From an uncultured Planctomycetota bacterium (GTDB lineage Bacteria > Planctomycetota > Phycisphaerae > UBA1845 > UTPLA1): a DNA stretch of 64,000 bases. Made by a program: the position numbers and the translations under genes. The notes beneath the pieces are model-generated. The model worked only from the letters and a program-made list of their open reading frames with translations, was not told where the DNA came from and searched no databases. Positions 55,735 to 64,000 of the stretch are shown one piece after another; the first letter of the stretch is position 1; each line of letters begins with the position of its first letter. The stretch covers positions 124,001-188,000 of the forward strand of contig CAADGE010000035.1 of the NCBI GenBank assembly GCA_900696465.1, given 5' to 3'.

Positions 55735-56004
55735 TCAGGAGGCCCGGCCGCCACGATGACGATCGACCCATTCGACGATCGAGTTCACGGTGCTCAGGCG
55801 ATCCTGGGTCACCTCGTCATCCGGAAGTTTGACGCCCAGGTCCTGCTCGATGAACACCAGGAGCTGCATCAGCCGCAGCGAGTCCATGCCGTGCTGGAAA
55901 AGATCAGCACGGTCGTCCGGCTGGGAATCCGCCGGTGTGGGAATCAGCGTGCCAAACAGATAATCGCGAAGTTGCTGGCGTGTGTGAGTCGCGGTACCGG
56001 GCAT
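55735..56004 (-). CDS. Acyl/peptidyl carrier protein
   Basis: 89 residues; GGAGG seven bases before the ATG fixes the start over an ATG 24 bases upstream. The phosphopantetheine serine lies in FQHGMDSLRLMQLL. The fold then continues with VFIEQDLGVKLPDDEVT. It is directly upstream of the adenylation enzyme, 23 bases away, and should be its acceptor. AcpS at 16.2 kb, or a broad-range transferase elsewhere, would supply the prosthetic group. Confidence 0.92.
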   Translation of the reverse strand: MPGTATHTRQQLRDYLFGTLIPTPADSQPDDRADLFQHGMDSLRLMQLLVFIEQDLGVKLPDDEVTQDRLSTVNSIVEWVDRHRGGRAS

Positions 56005-56175
56005 TGGTCCATCCTCCGTATGCGGCAAGTCGCGCCGACCGGGCCATCATGTGACAACTGCTATGCGGGTGGCTGTGGGTCGTCAGTTTAGGAATCTGTC
56101 CGGCGCGTGTCAATCGCCACCCGGCAGGGACGGTGCACGCTTGCGCTTCGAGAGGATGCGCTTGGTTATCAGAGC

Positions 56176-56211
56176 GCAAGAAAGCGGCCCCGCGAGTTAT
56201 CGCGGAGCCGC
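56176..56211 (-). terminator. Terminator of clpC
   Basis: On the minus strand a 12-bp hairpin with one mismatch, GCGGCTCCGCGA / TCGCGGGGCCGC with loop TAAC, followed by TTTCTTG. It lies about 75 bases after the clpC stop. Confidence 0.7.
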
Positions 56212-56283
56212 GAAAGGTTCATGCATATTCGGCCAGACGATCGCCACCACATCAGCGGTGGAATTCGGCACAAGTCTAGGCAA

Positions 56284-58821
56284 TTACGTTCCTTCAGTCG
56301 GGCCAGCGCCGGCGCCCGCAAGCTCGGGCTCCGCCGAGGCCTTGTCATCGAGGAAGCCCTCGAAACAAAGCTTCTTTTCGCCTTCGATCTCGGCGTCGCC
56401 CAGAGAGACCAGTACGCGCTTCTTGCCCTTGTACATGCCGCGCAGGAGGTTTTCGCTCAGCGGATCCTCCAGGTACTGCTCGATGGCTCGGCGAAGCGGC
56501 CGCGCACCAAACTTCTCATCGGTGCCCTTGGAGAGGAGAAACTCCTTGGCCTCGTCGTTGAGCTCGAGGGCCAGGCCGTGCTCGGCGAGGCGCTTCTGCA
56601 CCTTACGAATCTCCAGCTCGACGATGCGGGTCAGGTCCTCGTGCTTGAGCTTGTGGAAGACGACCACTTCGTCCACACGGTTGAGAAACTCGGGACGGAA
56701 GTAGTTCTCCAGCTCCTGCTTGAGAATGTTCCGCATCTTCTCATAGCCGAGATTCTCATCGCGCCGCTCGAAGCCGAAGGTCGACTGGTGGGTGATCTTG
56801 TCGGCCCCGATGTTGCTGGTCATGATGAGAATGACGTTTCGGAAGTCGACATGGCGACCAAACGAGTCGGTCAGCCGGCCTTCTTCCATGATCTGGAGCA
56901 GCATGTTGAACACGTCCGGATGTGCCTTCTCGATCTCGTCGAGCAGCACGACGGCGTACGGCCGACGGCGGATGCGCTCCGTAAGCTGACCGCCCTCCTC
57001 GTAGCCGACATAGCCCGGCGGGGCGCCGATAAGTCGGCTGACGTTGTGCTTCTCCATGTACTCGGACATGTCGATCGTAATGAGCGCCTCTTCGGCCCCG
57101 AACATGAACTCCGCGAGGCACTTGGCCAGCAGGGTTTTTCCGACGCCGGACGGGCCGATGAAGATGAAGCTGCCCATCGGCCGGTTCGGGTCCTTCAGGC
57201 CGCTTCGGCTTCGGCGGACACTGCGGGAGACGGCGCTGATGGCCTCCTGCTGACTGATGACGCGTTTCTGAAGCTCGCCCTCGAGGGACAGCAGTCGCTC
57301 GGCCTCGTCCTTCTCCAGGCGGGTCAGCGGAACGCCGGTCATCTTGCTGACGACCTCGGCGATGATCTCCCCGTCCACCGTGCCGTCGATCTCGTTGCGG
57401 TGTTCGTGCCAGTCGCGTTCGAGGCGGTCCTTTTCGGCGGCCAGTTGCAGGGCCTTGTCGCGGAGGTCGGCGGCGCGCTCGTAATCTGCATTGCGGACCG
57501 AATCATCCTTCTCGATGGTCAGCCGCTTGATCTCTTCTTCGAGGCGGGTGAGCTCCTCGGGCTTGGTCATGGCCCGCAGGCGTACGCGAGCGCCGGCCTC
57601 GTCGATGACGTCGATGGCCTTGTCCGGCAGGACGCGGGCGGGGATGTACCGCATCGACAGTTCGACGGCGGCCAGCAGTGCCTCGTCCGTGATCTGGACG
57701 CGGTGGTGGGCCTCGTAGCGGTCGCGCAGCCCCTTGAGGATCTGCAGCGTCTCTTCGCGCGAGGGCGACTCGACGATGATCTGCTGGAAGCGGCGCTCCA
57801 GCGCGCCGTCCTTCTCAATGTACTTGCGGTACTCGTCGAGCGTCGTCGCACCGATGCACTGGATCTCACCGCGTGACAGCGCGGGCTTGAGCACGTTGGA
57901 CGCGTCGATGGCACCCTCCGCGCCGCCGGCGCCGACCAGCGTGTGAAGCTCGTCGATGAAGAGGATGACGTTGCGTGCCCGGCGCACTTCGTTCATCACC
58001 GCCTTGATGCGCTCCTCGAACTGGCCGCGATACTTCGTACCGGCGACCATCATGGCCAGGTCGAGCACGACGATGCGCTTGTCGGCCAGCAGCTCGGGTA
58101 CATCGTTGTTCACGATGCGCTGGGCGAGCCCCTCGACAATGGCGGTCTTACCTACGCCGGCCTCACCGAGCAGCACAGGATTGTTCTTGTAGCGCCGGCA
58201 CAGCACGACGAGCAGGCGCTCGATCTCGTTCTCGCGGCCGATGACCGGATCGAGCTTGCCGCTGCGGGCCATCTCGGTCAGGTCGCGCCCGAATGAATCG
58301 AGGGCCGGCGTTCGCGACTTGCCGCCCTTGCGGCCGGATTCCTGTCCCACGCCCCCGCCTCCTGCTGCATCTTCATTTTCCACACCAGCACCCAACAGGT
58401 TGAGGACCTCTTCACGAACTTCTTCAAGCTTGATGCCGAGATTCATGAGCACCTGAGCGGCCACGCCGTCCTGCTCCCGCAGGAGGCCCAGCAGGAGGTG
58501 CTCCGTGCCGACGTAATTGTGGTTGAGGTTGCGTGCCTCCTCGATGGCGTACTCGATCACCTTTTTGGCGCGCGGCGTCTGCGGCAGCTTGCCCATGGTG
58601 ACCATGTCGGGGCCGCTCTTGACGAGCTTCTCGACTTCCATCCGCACCTTGCGGAGGTCGACCTCGAGATTCTTGAGGACGTTGGCCCCTACGCCACTGC
58701 CCTCCTTGACCAGGCCCAGGAGGATGTGCTCCGTCCCGATGTATTCGTGGTTGAACCGCTGCGCTTCCTGGTTGGCCAGGGCCATGACCTTGCGTGCTCG
58801 ATCCGTGAATCGCTCGAACAT
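56284..58821 (-). CDS. clpC: ATP-dependent Clp protease ATP-binding subunit ClpC
   Basis: 845 residues. The double Clp N-domain starts [20 protein letters not shown] with the repeat unit [11 protein letters not shown] / [11 protein letters not shown]. The first AAA+ domain has Walker [10 protein letters not shown], and [16 protein letters not shown]-like segment ([16 protein letters not shown]) sits in the short middle region, as in ClpC. The second AAA+ domain has [12 protein letters not shown] and [15 protein letters not shown]. The loop STFGFERR carries a (V/L/I)GF-like tripeptide for docking ClpP. It unfolds substrates for ClpP. AGAGGA precedes the ATG. No ctsR/mcsAB genes adjoin it. Confidence 0.96.
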   Translation of the reverse strand: MFERFTDRARKVMALANQEAQRFNHEYIGTEHILLGLVKEGSGVGANVLKNLEVDLRKVRMEVEKLVKSGPDMVTMGKLPQTPRAKKVIEYAIEEARNLNHNYVGTEHLLLGLLREQDGVAAQVLMNLGIKLEEVREEVLNLLGAGVENEDAAGGGGVGQESGRKGGKSRTPALDSFGRDLTEMARSGKLDPVIGRENEIERLLVVLCRRYKNNPVLLGEAGVGKTAIVEGLAQRIVNNDVPELLADKRIVVLDLAMMVAGTKYRGQFEERIKAVMNEVRRARNVILFIDELHTLVGAGGAEGAIDASNVLKPALSRGEIQCIGATTLDEYRKYIEKDGALERRFQQIIVESPSREETLQILKGLRDRYEAHHRVQITDEALLAAVELSMRYIPARVLPDKAIDVIDEAGARVRLRAMTKPEELTRLEEEIKRLTIEKDDSVRNADYERAADLRDKALQLAAEKDRLERDWHEHRNEIDGTVDGEIIAEVVSKMTGVPLTRLEKDEAERLLSLEGELQKRVISQQEAISAVSRSVRRSRSGLKDPNRPMGSFIFIGPSGVGKTLLAKCLAEFMFGAEEALITIDMSEYMEKHNVSRLIGAPPGYVGYEEGGQLTERIRRRPYAVVLLDEIEKAHPDVFNMLLQIMEEGRLTDSFGRHVDFRNVILIMTSNIGADKITHQSTFGFERRDENLGYEKMRNILKQELENYFRPEFLNRVDEVVVFHKLKHEDLTRIVELEIRKVQKRLAEHGLALELNDEAKEFLLSKGTDEKFGARPLRRAIEQYLEDPLSENLLRGMYKGKKRVLVSLGDAEIEGEKKLCFEGFLDDKASAEPELAGAGAGPTEGT

Positions 58822-59058
58822 GTATGGGGTTCCTCTCGCTTCGGTTTCGCTTCTGTCTTATGTACGCCCCTGCGCGGTGGTCACGATCGGACGGTCGCCC
58901 CGATGCCGCATGTCCGGCCCGATGCGGGGCTGACGTCGAATTCTAGTCCCGCACCGGCGGCACTGCAAACCGGACCCATACCGGACCCGGTCGGGCACAC
59001 AAGCCCGCTCCGGCCTTAGTATCGGTTCATTGACGAGGAGGGTCTAGCGTACAAAGGG

Positions 59059-59625
59059 TCACTTTGTGCGCCGTCGAATCAGCGCAAGCCCGGAAACCAG
59101 CAGGAGAAGCGCTGTGGCCGGTTCGGGTGCGATGGTGCGAGTAATCTGAAACTGGAATTGTCCGGTGTTGTCGGCGAAAAAGTTGTCGAAGATGCCGAGA
59201 TAGACGAAACCGGCGCTGGGGACCACGACGCTGTGCAACAGGTCGCGATGGTCGTCCAGACTGGTCCGCTGCTGGAGGAACAGCACCGATTCGCCTGCCA
59301 GCGGAATGGCGGCGGCCGTGTAGTTGGTGTTGACACCCTGATAATTGCGCATCAGTTCTGTGTTCGGCAGCGGAGAAATCAGGCCCATCACAAAGTTCGA
59401 CCAGATGTAGTATGGCCCGCCGACGTGAATCGTGCCGGTCCCGGAAAACCGGAGCAAATCGCCCGGCTGAACCTGGATACCGGTGTTCATCAGATGGGCC
59501 TTGTTGTTGTAGGCCGCATTTCGCGTACTGATATAGGTAAAGTCGAAGATTGCGTCCGCCGAGAGCCGGTCCGCGGCCGACAGCAGACAGAGCAGGGCTG
59601 CAAGGATGAGTCGTCTGGCGTTCAT
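59059..59625 (-). CDS. PEP-CTERM sorting domain protein
   Basis: 188 residues. A signal peptide (MNARRLILAALLCLLSAADR) and a C-terminal PEP-CTERM signal (APEPATALLLLVSGLAL then IRRRTK). The mature part is a beta-sandwich-like domain similar in pattern to lectin or carbohydrate-binding PEP-CTERM proteins (FRSGT-like FSGTGTIHVGG, VYLGIFDNFFADNTG). It depends on an exosortase encoded outside this window. Confidence 0.85.
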   Translation of the reverse strand: MNARRLILAALLCLLSAADRLSADAIFDFTYISTRNAAYNNKAHLMNTGIQVQPGDLLRFSGTGTIHVGGPYYIWSNFVMGLISPLPNTELMRNYQGVNTNYTAAAIPLAGESVLFLQQRTSLDDHRDLLHSVVVPSAGFVYLGIFDNFFADNTGQFQFQITRTIAPEPATALLLLVSGLALIRRRTK

Positions 59626-59976
59626 GATTCAATCCCCGCGGGCGCGTCGACCGTGCACGCATGGCCGCGCACGAATCGTCGCAGCCCCGGGGACCCCCAA
59701 CCGGAATGGATTTCTGATGTTCCCCCGTTGCCTTCGTGACGACCCGACGAAGCGGATGCCGGGCCGGCGCCGAAGCGCATCCTCACTGCTCCATGTTATC
59801 CATGTGATGCGTCACGAGTAAAGAGATGCGCGGCCTCGCGCGGGAAAATACTCGCGCCGCAGGTTCGATAAGCACGCCAAGATTGATCGCAGCCACGTTA
59901 CCGGATGCGATGATCGCGCGTTAAGGGACGTTGTGCGCGGGAGTGATCACGTCGTGATGAAATTCGCGGCGCACAT
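59626..59976. other. Intergenic region without a recognised feature
   Basis: About 350 GC-rich bases between the PEP-CTERM gene and the next minus-strand gene. No gene, RNA, hairpin with T-run or clear promoter was seen. Confidence 0.4.
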
Positions 59977-60489
59977 CTATCGCTTGGAGTCCTGAAGCGA
60001 CAGAGCGGTAGCGGCTTCAGATCGATAACGCCGCTGCACATCCAGCTCGACCACGCGATTCCACCAGCGCCGGGCTTCGGAGCTTCGCCCCTGGCGCTCG
60101 CAGAGCCGCGCCCACAGGACATTGACTTCGACGTGCTCTTCGTCAAGCGAGACGGCGCTTTCAAGCGAGTTGAGTGCCGCGTCGATGTCGCCCTGATCCA
60201 GTGCCGCTCGTGTGGCGGACAGCAGCGACTCGATGCCGCGGGCGCAATCCGTCATCCGGCGACATTGCAGCCAAAGGAGCCCCTGTGAGGCGAACCACGT
60301 CAGCACACAGATCGATGCGGCCAGCCAGGGTGTCCAGGATGGAATGGCATCGGGGGCAATGAGCAGGCCGGCGAGGGCGACGTTGCCGCAAATGCCGAAG
60401 ACCATCGCGAGCACGACACCGAGCCACTCGCGACGGCGAACAATCAGCCCGGCGCCCGGAAGAATAATATTGAGCAACCAGACGAACAC
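59977..60489 (-). CDS. Small membrane protein with TPR-like C-terminus
   Basis: 170 residues. Three or so membrane helices (WLLNIILPGAGLIVRR, VVLAMVFGICGNVALAGLLI, PWLAASICVLTWFASQGLLW) precede a cytoplasmic helical segment. Its ALDQGDIDAALNSLESAVSL then RQGRSSEARRWWNRVVELD resembles two tetratricopeptide repeats. It is 32 bases downstream of the next small membrane gene and probably in the same unit. Confidence 0.75.
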   Translation of the reverse strand: MFVWLLNIILPGAGLIVRRREWLGVVLAMVFGICGNVALAGLLIAPDAIPSWTPWLAASICVLTWFASQGLLWLQCRRMTDCARGIESLLSATRAALDQGDIDAALNSLESAVSLDEEHVEVNVLWARLCERQGRSSEARRWWNRVVELDVQRRYRSEAATALSLQDSKR

Positions 60490-60521
60490 GGCAGACCCCG
60501 ATTATGAAGAAGCACGCGGCC

Positions 60522-60938
60522 CTACGGTGTGGAAGCCGCTCGCTGCCCACCGGAGCCCGGCGGGGCGACGATGATCGGCTCGCTGAGTTGCACCCAGGCC
60601 GCCATGATCACCGGCGCGAGGGCGACAATCACGGCGCCAATGGTCATCCCCAGCCAGGAGCGCCCCTGCTTATGATTCTTCGGCTGTCCCAGACTGCGGA
60701 AGCCGAGAATGCCGGCGGTCATGCCGAGGACAATGCACACCGGCCCCGCCGCGAAGACCAGCGGCTTACGGTACTGCGAGAATCCCGCCTTCTCATTGTA
60801 AGGGATGACGGAGTTCTTGATGTCCAACCCCTTGAGAGCGACCAGTGAAAGGCCCATCAGAAAGATGAGTCCAATGACGGCGACAATCATCGCGGCCGTT
60901 GCCTGGGTCTCGTGAAGACGAAAGTTCGGCATCTTCAT
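60522..60938 (-). CDS. Small membrane protein of unknown function
   Basis: 138 residues with three hydrophobic helices (AMIVAVIGLIFLMGLSLVAL, VFAAGPVCIVLGMTAGIL, GMTIGAVIVALAPVIMAAW) and short polar ends. This three-helix plan is like DUF4190-type proteins. No function can be assigned. Confidence 0.75.
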   Translation of the reverse strand: MKMPNFRLHETQATAAMIVAVIGLIFLMGLSLVALKGLDIKNSVIPYNEKAGFSQYRKPLVFAAGPVCIVLGMTAGILGFRSLGQPKNHKQGRSWLGMTIGAVIVALAPVIMAAWVQLSEPIIVAPPGSGGQRAASTP

Positions 60939-61189
60939 GGTTCGTCGTTCCTTTGCATGTCAGAGATTGTGCCGCGCCGGGCGGCCCGGCCTTCAGCAAA
61001 TTGGCCGGCAAGCGACCCCTGCGGGTCGCAAAGGTCATTATATGGACGGGCGGCCTAGTCGTCACCGGCGCCCACCGAGGCAGCCCCATCGCAATCTGTA
61101 GCGGCCTTCTCAGCAGGACGCGGCACCGGACGATACAATCCGGGGCCCGGCCGTAGCGAGTACGGTCCGGCCGATCGGAGCCCCTGAAG

Positions 61190-61597
61190 ATGTCGAACCC
61201 CGGATCGAATCCTCCCGCCGGCGGAATGCGCGAGCCGGCCATCCGCGTGATGATGATGCCGCGGGACACCAACGCCCATGGAACCATCTTCGGCGGAGTC
61301 ATTCTGAGCTATCTCGACCAGGCCGGGGCCATCGAGGCCCGCAAGCTCGGCTGCCAGAGCGTGGTGACTGTGGCGATGGATCAGATCGAGTTTCACGAGC
61401 CGGTCTATGTGGGCGACGTCCTGAGTTTTTACACCCAGACAGTTCGAGTCGGACGAACTTCCGCGCGGATTCGAGTGGAGGTGGAGGCGGAGCGATTCAC
61501 AGACCCCTGCGGGGCGCGCGTCTGGGTCACTTCCGCGGAAATGGTGTATGTGGCGGTGGATGCCCAGCGCAAACCGACGCTCATCCGACCACAGTAG
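61190..61597 (+). CDS. Hotdog-fold acyl-CoA thioesterase (YciA/BFIT-like)
   Basis: 135 residues. MMMPRDTNAHGTIFGGVILSY carries the Asn-x-x-Gly-x-x-Phe-Gly-Gly catalytic pattern of YciA-type thioesterases. IEFHEPVYVGDVLSFYTQTV and a C-terminal VYVAVD strand complete the hotdog. It hydrolyses acyl-CoA thioesters in the cytoplasm. It is convergent with the foldase gene, 24 bases away. Confidence 0.92.
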   Translation: MSNPGSNPPAGGMREPAIRVMMMPRDTNAHGTIFGGVILSYLDQAGAIEARKLGCQSVVTVAMDQIEFHEPVYVGDVLSFYTQTVRVGRTSARIRVEVEAERFTDPCGARVWVTSAEMVYVAVDAQRKPTLIRPQ

Positions 61598-61621
61598 TCG
61601 TCGGCAGCATGGGGCCCGCGA

Positions 61622-63742
61622 TTAAAACATCGGCGGCGCCGGCCGCGGCGGAAGCTGGATGCCATCGTAACCGTCGGGCAGGGCGCGCTCCGCGACCTTC
61701 TCATATCCGGCTCGCTTTTCAATCTCGGCCGGATCAAACCACTTCGAGCGCAACAGGGCGCTGCGCTCGCCCATCAGGCGGAACACTGCCGTTTGCCGCA
61801 CCTCGTTCTCGTAGCGCTCGGCGTCCAGCGGCTCGCTGCCGGCCAGTTCCACCACAAAATGCTTGCGGAACTTCGGCAGGGAGACGAGCTGCACGACCGG
61901 CGCGGGCTCTGCGGCCGGCTGCGTCGTAGCCGCGAGAATGCGCTCTGTTTCGGGCACGTCGATCTGCGGCGGCTCCCAGGACGGCTCAGTCATCGCGAAG
62001 CAGCGATCGACGAATTCTTCAGATACACCAACACCCATTACATTCGGCGCTGTCAGGGTTGGTTTTCCCTTCTCTGCGGCCTCCATTAACTGTGTATCCG
62101 GCAACCTCGTGCGCCGGGCGAATGCAGGAGGTGAGGTCGCCACGATGGCCGGCGTCCCCGACTTGAGGTCCTGCGCCAGCTCCATCGCCTTCTCAACGCC
62201 GAGGCGCGCGGCGATCGCGTAGAGTTCTTTCGCCGTCGGCTCGGCCTTTGCGAAGGCCCGGGCAAGCCGGACATCGCGCTCCACCTTCTCGCGCACTTCG
62301 GCGTAGTCAGCCGGCGGCACGGATTCCTGCGCCGCCACCACTCGGAAGAGAATCACGCGATTCTGCACGTATTCCATGCGATCGCCCATCAATTGCGGGC
62401 CGATGCCGATAAACGGCGAATCCACCGGCTGGAAAAGTTGCAGGTGAAGCCCGGCATCCTGCTTCGCATCATCCGAGGAAACAAAAGCCGGCACCCGGAA
62501 AACAATCTGCGAGAGCGTGGTCTGCGCCGTTCCGCCCGGCATATGGGCGCCGCGAAGGTCCAGATGCGTCATCAACGACTCTTCCGTAATCAGGCCGGTC
62601 TGGCCGTATCGGATCGGAATGCCGAACTCCTCTGAAACGCGCCGGCCAACTTCCTGCATGGCGTCCGGATTGTCCGCGCCTGGCGGGATCGGTTTGAAGC
62701 CGGTCTCGGGATCGGTGCGAACATCCTGCCACGGCTTGATCAGAATCCCCTGCGCCTTCTTGATTGCCTGCTCGGCGATCTGTACGGCATTTCGCTGTCG
62801 AAGCTCGCGCTCGATGTCCGGCTGCGCCTCGCTGAAAGACTTCTCCACCTGCTGCGGAATCGGCGCTGGCGGCTCCGGCGGAGGGGCATCCGGCGGCGCT
62901 CCCTCGACCGGCGCGGGCGGCGGCGGATCAACGTAGATGGTCTTCGTATACCTCGCACGATTGTTCTTCCAGTATGACTTCACCGCATCGAGCGAAACCG
63001 GAACCTGCGGGGCGATCTCCGAAAGATCGGCCACGAGATACTGAATATCCACCCGGCGCGGGTAGCGATAGCCGAAGCCGGTCTCGCTGTCGGCGGGATC
63101 GAAATCCTTGTTGGCCTCGAACTGTGCCCGCAGTTCGTCCTCGCTCACCGGCTCCTCGGAATCGACAAACCGCTCGGCCGGCACGGCGATAAACCGCACG
63201 CGAATCTTGTCCTCGGTGTCCAAGGCATAGTGACGAACCTGTGGCTCCGACGGTACCGCCGAGCTGAGGATGTGATTGGCGTTCTTCTGAATCGCAATCT
63301 GCCGGGCAAGGGCATGGCGAATATCCGGCGGCGTGATCTTCCGTTGCGTCCGCAGGATGTCCAGTGTGTCCGGCGGGAACTGCTGCATCTGCTGATCGAT
63401 CTCCTGATCGGAAACAGCCACGCCGGACCGCTCCGCCTCCAGCGCCAAGAGGTACCAGTGGTCGAGGCGAAGGTCGCGACGACCAAACTGCCACGCCTCG
63501 CCGTACTGCGACTTGAACTGCTGGGGCATGAAGAAAAGACTCTCCAGCACCTCCAAGTCGCGCCGGGCATAGCTCATGTCGGCCTGCGTGATGTCCGTGC
63601 CGAAGGCCCGGGCATACACTTCCTTGCCCATTTTCGGCCCGAGGATTTGCGTCAGGGCCGAACCGCCGACAAACGAAAGCATCGCCAACAGCACGACCAC
63701 GACCATGATCTGCTTGGTGTGTGCCCGTAACCACTTCATCAT
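61622..63742 (-). CDS. PpiD/SurA-like membrane-anchored periplasmic foldase
   Basis: About 706 residues from an ATG with AAGGAG upstream; the open frame extends further, but that part looks non-coding. One N-terminal helix (IMVVVVLLAMLSFVGGSAL) anchors it. The large outward part has a SurA-N-like helical domain (VAVSDQEIDQQMQQFPPDTL) and a pattern seen in PpiD-type peptidyl-prolyl isomerases (IRVRFIAVPAERFV, EDELRAQFEANKDF). A Pro/Ala/Glu-rich insert (residues ~270-300) follows. I cannot confirm an intact PPIC catalytic domain. It likely assists folding of exported proteins next to SecDF and the VKOR fusion. Confidence 0.82.
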   Translation of the reverse strand: MMKWLRAHTKQIMVVVVLLAMLSFVGGSALTQILGPKMGKEVYARAFGTDITQADMSYARRDLEVLESLFFMPQQFKSQYGEAWQFGRRDLRLDHWYLLALEAERSGVAVSDQEIDQQMQQFPPDTLDILRTQRKITPPDIRHALARQIAIQKNANHILSSAVPSEPQVRHYALDTEDKIRVRFIAVPAERFVDSEEPVSEDELRAQFEANKDFDPADSETGFGYRYPRRVDIQYLVADLSEIAPQVPVSLDAVKSYWKNNRARYTKTIYVDPPPPAPVEGAPPDAPPPEPPAPIPQQVEKSFSEAQPDIERELRQRNAVQIAEQAIKKAQGILIKPWQDVRTDPETGFKPIPPGADNPDAMQEVGRRVSEEFGIPIRYGQTGLITEESLMTHLDLRGAHMPGGTAQTTLSQIVFRVPAFVSSDDAKQDAGLHLQLFQPVDSPFIGIGPQLMGDRMEYVQNRVILFRVVAAQESVPPADYAEVREKVERDVRLARAFAKAEPTAKELYAIAARLGVEKAMELAQDLKSGTPAIVATSPPAFARRTRLPDTQLMEAAEKGKPTLTAPNVMGVGVSEEFVDRCFAMTEPSWEPPQIDVPETERILAATTQPAAEPAPVVQLVSLPKFRKHFVVELAGSEPLDAERYENEVRQTAVFRLMGERSALLRSKWFDPAEIEKRAGYEKVAERALPDGYDGIQLPPRPAPPMF

Positions 63743-64000
63743 GAGCGTCGACTCCTTGCCGAGGAAGCGTGGCTGCTCGCAGGAAACGAGCGCCTCCGCC
63801 CTGGAGGGGATCTCAAAAAAACGCGAGCCCGACAGGATACCGCGCCATCGGGAGCGGCCGCAAGACCGGGGGGCGGACCGCTCAATACTTCGCGAACCGG
63901 CGGGTTTTCGGGCGATGCCGCGGGCCGGGCCTGCGGACACGCATCCAGTGCGGCCACCGGCAATAGCGGCCAGCGTGGGGCGCCCGCCAGGGACCATCGA

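Noticed and set aside
56107-57876. Long plus-strand frame opposite clpC
   Set aside because: ClpC is conserved through the whole stretch. The opposite frame is a GC-driven artefact rich in Leu, Asp and Val.
1-64000. CRISPR arrays, tRNA genes, prophage, integrase or transposase genes
   Set aside because: I saw no regularly spaced repeats, no tRNA-like T-loop and acceptor combination, and no recognisable mobile-element protein. This was visual inspection, so a weak tRNA could have been missed.

Overview
This is a GC-rich, densely coded bacterial chromosome segment. The best guess at its source is a planctomycete, perhaps Phycisphaerae-like. Supporting traits are two PEP-CTERM proteins, two secreted proteins with C-terminal dockerin-like repeats, a fused SecD-SecF, an MqnP/UbiA-type prenyltransferase, a flagellin, lipoproteins, and many starts without a clear Shine-Dalgarno. 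Taxonomy is inferred from gene content only. There is no prophage, transposase, CRISPR array or tRNA that I can recognise. Most of the window is core housekeeping with a cell-envelope bias.

Layout. 1-9 kb (minus strand): a partial membrane Fe-S oxidoreductase beside etfA (electron transfer from ETF to quinone), dtd, a large polytopic membrane protein, a TolC-family lipoprotein and a membrane metallophosphoesterase. 9.1-9.7 kb (minus): the RNase P RNA gene, whose P12 region carries a long palindromic insertion. 10-16 kb (plus): a VKOR-DsbA-DsbA-like fusion, a secreted protein, rpmA, obg and a PEP-CTERM protein. 16.2-17.5 kb (minus): acpS, a four-cysteine protein and a lipoprotein. 17.7-21.2 kb (plus): a perfect parS palindrome, parB, a membrane-anchored helical protein, a DedA protein, rpmI and rplT. 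21.3-26.1 kb (minus): two different phosphoglycerate dehydrogenases in tandem, an AAC(6')-like acetyltransferase and a HemW-like radical SAM protein. 26.3-38.2 kb (plus): an FHA protein, a UbiA/MqnP prenyltransferase, a small secreted protein, SecDF, a LysM protein, a CYTH protein, an SDR epimerase and a dockerin-bearing secreted protein.

38.4-64 kb: a GT2 glycosyltransferase (minus); an ABC ATPase-permease pair and an S9 peptidase lipoprotein (plus); flagellin, a membrane-anchored protein and smpB (minus); an ECF sigma / anti-sigma / secreted PDZ protein cluster and an M1 metallopeptidase with dockerin (plus); a stand-alone amino-acid adenylation enzyme with its carrier protein, clpC, a second PEP-CTERM protein and two small membrane proteins (minus); a hotdog thioesterase (plus); and a PpiD/SurA-like periplasmic foldase (minus).

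Many of these genes serve one theme, export and folding across the envelope: SecDF, the VKOR-DsbA fusion, the PpiD-like protein, LysM, TolC, and the PEP-CTERM and dockerin cargo. The most distinctive signals are the palindromic element inside rnpB, the duplicated helical insert in SecDF, the VKOR fusion with a degenerate second thioredoxin domain, the orphan adenylation-carrier pair, and a set of promoters placed so close to start codons that the mRNAs should be nearly leaderless.
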